Positions 8,171 through 9,227 of a DNA stretch of 9,227 nt are shown piece after piece. How positions within the stretch are numbered: position 1 is the stretch's first letter; each line of letters opens with the position of its first letter. Location of the stretch: the NCBI GenBank assembly GCA_905373185.1, contig CAJPSE010000057.1, forward strand, positions 1 through 9,227, read 5' to 3'. Made by a program: the position numbers and the translations under genes. The notes beneath the pieces were generated by a model. That model saw nothing but the letters and a program-made list of their open reading frames with translations, made no database searches and was not told the origin of the DNA. The stretch is from an uncultured Fretibacterium sp. (GTDB lineage Bacteria > Synergistota > Synergistia > Synergistales > Aminobacteriaceae).

Positions 8171-8515
8171 ATGAGCTCGGACAACAAGGAACGCATCATT
8201 CAGGAATACGTCCCCGGCAAACAAGTCACTTTGGCGCACATGATCTGCCATCCCAAACCGGAACTGTGCACCCTGATCGGGGTGGAGAGCTCCGGAGCCA
8301 TCGGCATCATGACCATCACGCCCGGGGAGGGCGCCATCATCGCGGCGGACATCGCCTCGAAGGCCGGAGCCGTGACCATGGACTTCATCGACCGCTTCAC
8401 CGGCTGCATCCTCTTCACCGGGGACGTCAGCGCCGTCGAGAGCTCCCTCACGACGACCGTTCGCACCCTGAACGAAGTGTTGGGCTTCTTCAAGGCCCCC
8501 ATCACCCGTACATGA
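8171..8515 (+). CDS. pduU: Microcompartment shell protein, PduU/EutS family
   Basis: This is a hexameric shell subunit with a circularly permuted BMC fold, used in the walls of propanediol- and ethanolamine-type microcompartments. The 114-residue length fits the family (EutS 111, PduU 116). The N-terminal [16 protein letters not shown] (8-23), which forms the small beta-barrel on the hexamer axis, is nearly identical to both as I remember them. [13 protein letters not shown] (41-53) is closer to EutS, while DRFTG (74-78), TGDVSAVE (83-90) and the terminal ITRT are closer to PduU. I lean to PduU; the choice does not prove a propanediol pathway. The ATG is preceded by AAAGGAGG at eight bases. 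Its TGA overlaps the next gene's ATG by four bases, so the two are translationally coupled. Confidence 0.93.
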   Translation: MSSDNKERIIQEYVPGKQVTLAHMICHPKPELCTLIGVESSGAIGIMTITPGEGAIIAADIASKAGAVTMDFIDRFTGCILFTGDVSAVESSLTTTVRTLNEVLGFFKAPITRT

Positions 8516-8973
8516 AGCGCGTGATGGTGGTGGGGCAGACCGGCGCCGGGAAGACCTCGCTCCTGAAGGCCCTGGGGGTCTGGGAGGGGCACGTCCGAAA
8601 GACGGAGGCCCTGGCCTATGGGCCGCAGTGCATCGACACGCCAGGCGAGTTCTTCGACATCCCCATGTTCTACCATGTTCTGATCCAGACCTCCATCAAG
8701 GCCGCCGTCATCCTGTTCCTGATGGATCCCCTGCGGCCCAAGCACGTCGTCCCCAACTTCTCCAAGACCTTGCGTGCGCCCGTAATCGGGGTCGTCAGCA
8801 AGGCGGACGCCGCCACCCCCAAGGCGATAGAGTCCGCCATCCAGGGATTGCAGGAGTCCGGCGTCACGGAAATTCACGTCGTCTCCTCCGAGACGGGGGA
8901 GGGGCTGGAGCGCCTGAGCCAACGCATCCGCGAACTCCGTGGGGAGGAGCTCACGGCCGCCGAAGCGGGCTGA
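8512..8973 (+). CDS. pduV: Microcompartment-associated GTPase, PduV/EutP family
   Basis: A small Ras-like P-loop GTPase of 153 residues, the usual size for PduV/EutP. The G1 motif GQTGAGKT is at 8-15, the G3 motif DTPGE at 42-46, the G4 motif appears as SKAD at 96-99 (canonical NKxD, often TKAD in this family), and a G5-like SSETG is at 125-129. Family members associate with microcompartments, and PduV has been linked to PduU, which fits the four-base ATGA overlap here. The exact role (positioning or movement of the compartment, or another activity) is not settled. The start at 8512 is fixed by the P-loop only eight residues in; the longer frame upstream is out-of-phase pduU sequence. Confidence 0.92.
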   Translation: MKRVMVVGQTGAGKTSLLKALGVWEGHVRKTEALAYGPQCIDTPGEFFDIPMFYHVLIQTSIKAAVILFLMDPLRPKHVVPNFSKTLRAPVIGVVSKADAATPKAIESAIQGLQESGVTEIHVVSSETGEGLERLSQRIRELRGEELTAAEAG

Positions 8974-8980
8974 GCCGTAC

Positions 8981-9002
8981 CAGGGCCTTTTTACGGCCTC
9001 TG
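8981..9002. terminator. Weak hairpin after pduV
   Basis: Eight bases after the pduV stop, CAGGGCC (8981-8987) pairs with GGCC-CTG (8995-9002, one T bulged) around the loop TTTTTAC. Seven pairs form, but no T-run follows on either strand, so this is a poor intrinsic terminator. It could still mark the transcription end between pduV and the converging shell gene. Confidence 0.3.
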
Positions 9003-9026
9003 CCCTCTATCTCGATCAAATCCTTA

Positions 9027-9081
9027 AACAACCTTCAATCAATTTTCAAGCAATCTTCAAGAAATCTTCAAACAATCTTCA
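9027..9081. repeat. Five tandem 11-bp repeats, AT-rich
   Basis: Five head-to-tail units follow the consensus ARCAATCTTCA: AACAACCTTCA, ATCAATTTTCA, AGCAATCTTCA, AGAAATCTTCA and AACAATCTTCA. Less regular relatives continue to about 9115 (ACTCAATCAGCAA, ACTCAGTCAATCA). The block is strikingly AT-rich against its GC-rich surroundings and lies just past the stop of the converging shell gene. Units of about one helical turn suggest repeated protein binding or bent DNA, but simple slippage is enough to explain it. Confidence 0.7.
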
Positions 9082-9113
9082 GGCAACCAAACTCAATCAG
9101 CAAACTCAGTCAA

Positions 9114-9227
9114 TCAAAGAAGGGTGGAGACCAGGGCCTTATCAGGGGACGGGATCACCACGACACTCGTGATTCCTCCCTCCGTCCCCAGCCTGCGGCG
9201 GCACGCCTCCACCGAGCTCTCCACGCT
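9114..9227 (-). CDS. BMC-domain shell protein, C-terminal end
   Basis: The last 37 codons of a gene entering from the right edge read on the minus strand and stop at TGA 9116-9114. The sequence SVESSVEACRRRLG, a short gap, then ITSVVVIPSPDKALVSTLL follows the end of canonical BMC shell proteins (PduA, EutM, CcmK type). In these a last helix of the form xVxAAVxAGxxxAxxxG is followed by a strand ending VIPRPH. Here the usual RPH is SPD, and the helix carries three Arg. The call rests on this short tail and on pduU-pduV next door. It could be the single-domain type or the second half of a tandem-domain protein such as PduT or EutL. Confidence 0.7.
   Translation of the reverse strand, partial: SVESSVEACRRRLGTEGGITSVVVIPSPDKALVSTLL

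Noticed and set aside
8104..8511. N-terminal extension of the GTPase reading frame
   Set aside because: The extension is pduU read out of phase. The P-loop begins eight residues after the ATG at 8512, as the family requires.

Overview
The window is GC-rich bacterial DNA with strongly GC-biased third codon positions. It is a chromosomal segment: secA and gyrB are single-copy essential genes. A GyrB of 638 residues without the extra domain of enterobacterial GyrB, a SecA with a C-terminal zinc motif and a large insert in its second nucleotide-binding fold, and microcompartment genes together suggest an anaerobic bacterium. My best guess is a member of the Synergistota, with a GC-rich Firmicute as the alternative. 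This placement is inference and was not searched.

Layout. Positions 1-439 (minus) hold the start of an exported protein that runs off the left edge; it may carry a DUF3857-type domain. A short degenerate repeat lies beside it. secA (578-3418, minus) has a leader with a strong hairpin against its ribosome binding site, a 13-bp direct repeat and a TATAAT box. Upstream, on the same strand, is a YitT-family membrane protein gene (3577-4521). It is divergent from gyrB (4757-6673, plus), and the intergenic stretch has plausible back-to-back promoters. gyrB converges on an iron-dependent alcohol dehydrogenase gene (6841-7986, minus); the 167 bases between them carry a run of hairpins unlike the flanking coding DNA. 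The dehydrogenase is divergent from a two-gene unit, pduU/eutS and pduV/eutP (8171-8973, plus), across a gap holding an operator-like palindrome. After a small hairpin and an AT-rich array of 11-bp repeats, the last 114 bases hold the tail of a second microcompartment shell protein on the minus strand.

How the genes work together. The left two thirds is housekeeping: protein export (SecA), DNA supercoiling (GyrB), an exported protein and a YitT-type membrane protein. The right third (6841-9227) looks like the edge of a bacterial microcompartment locus: a PduU/EutS shell protein, its usual partner GTPase PduV/EutP, another BMC-fold shell protein, and an alcohol dehydrogenase of the kind that recycles NADH by reducing the aldehyde made inside such shells. 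No signature enzyme (diol dehydratase, ethanolamine lyase, glycyl radical enzyme or aldehyde dehydrogenase) is in the window, so the substrate cannot be told. I found no tRNA, rRNA, CRISPR array, transposase or phage gene. The most unusual local signals are noncoding: hairpins at three translation starts and the structured gyrB/dehydrogenase spacer.
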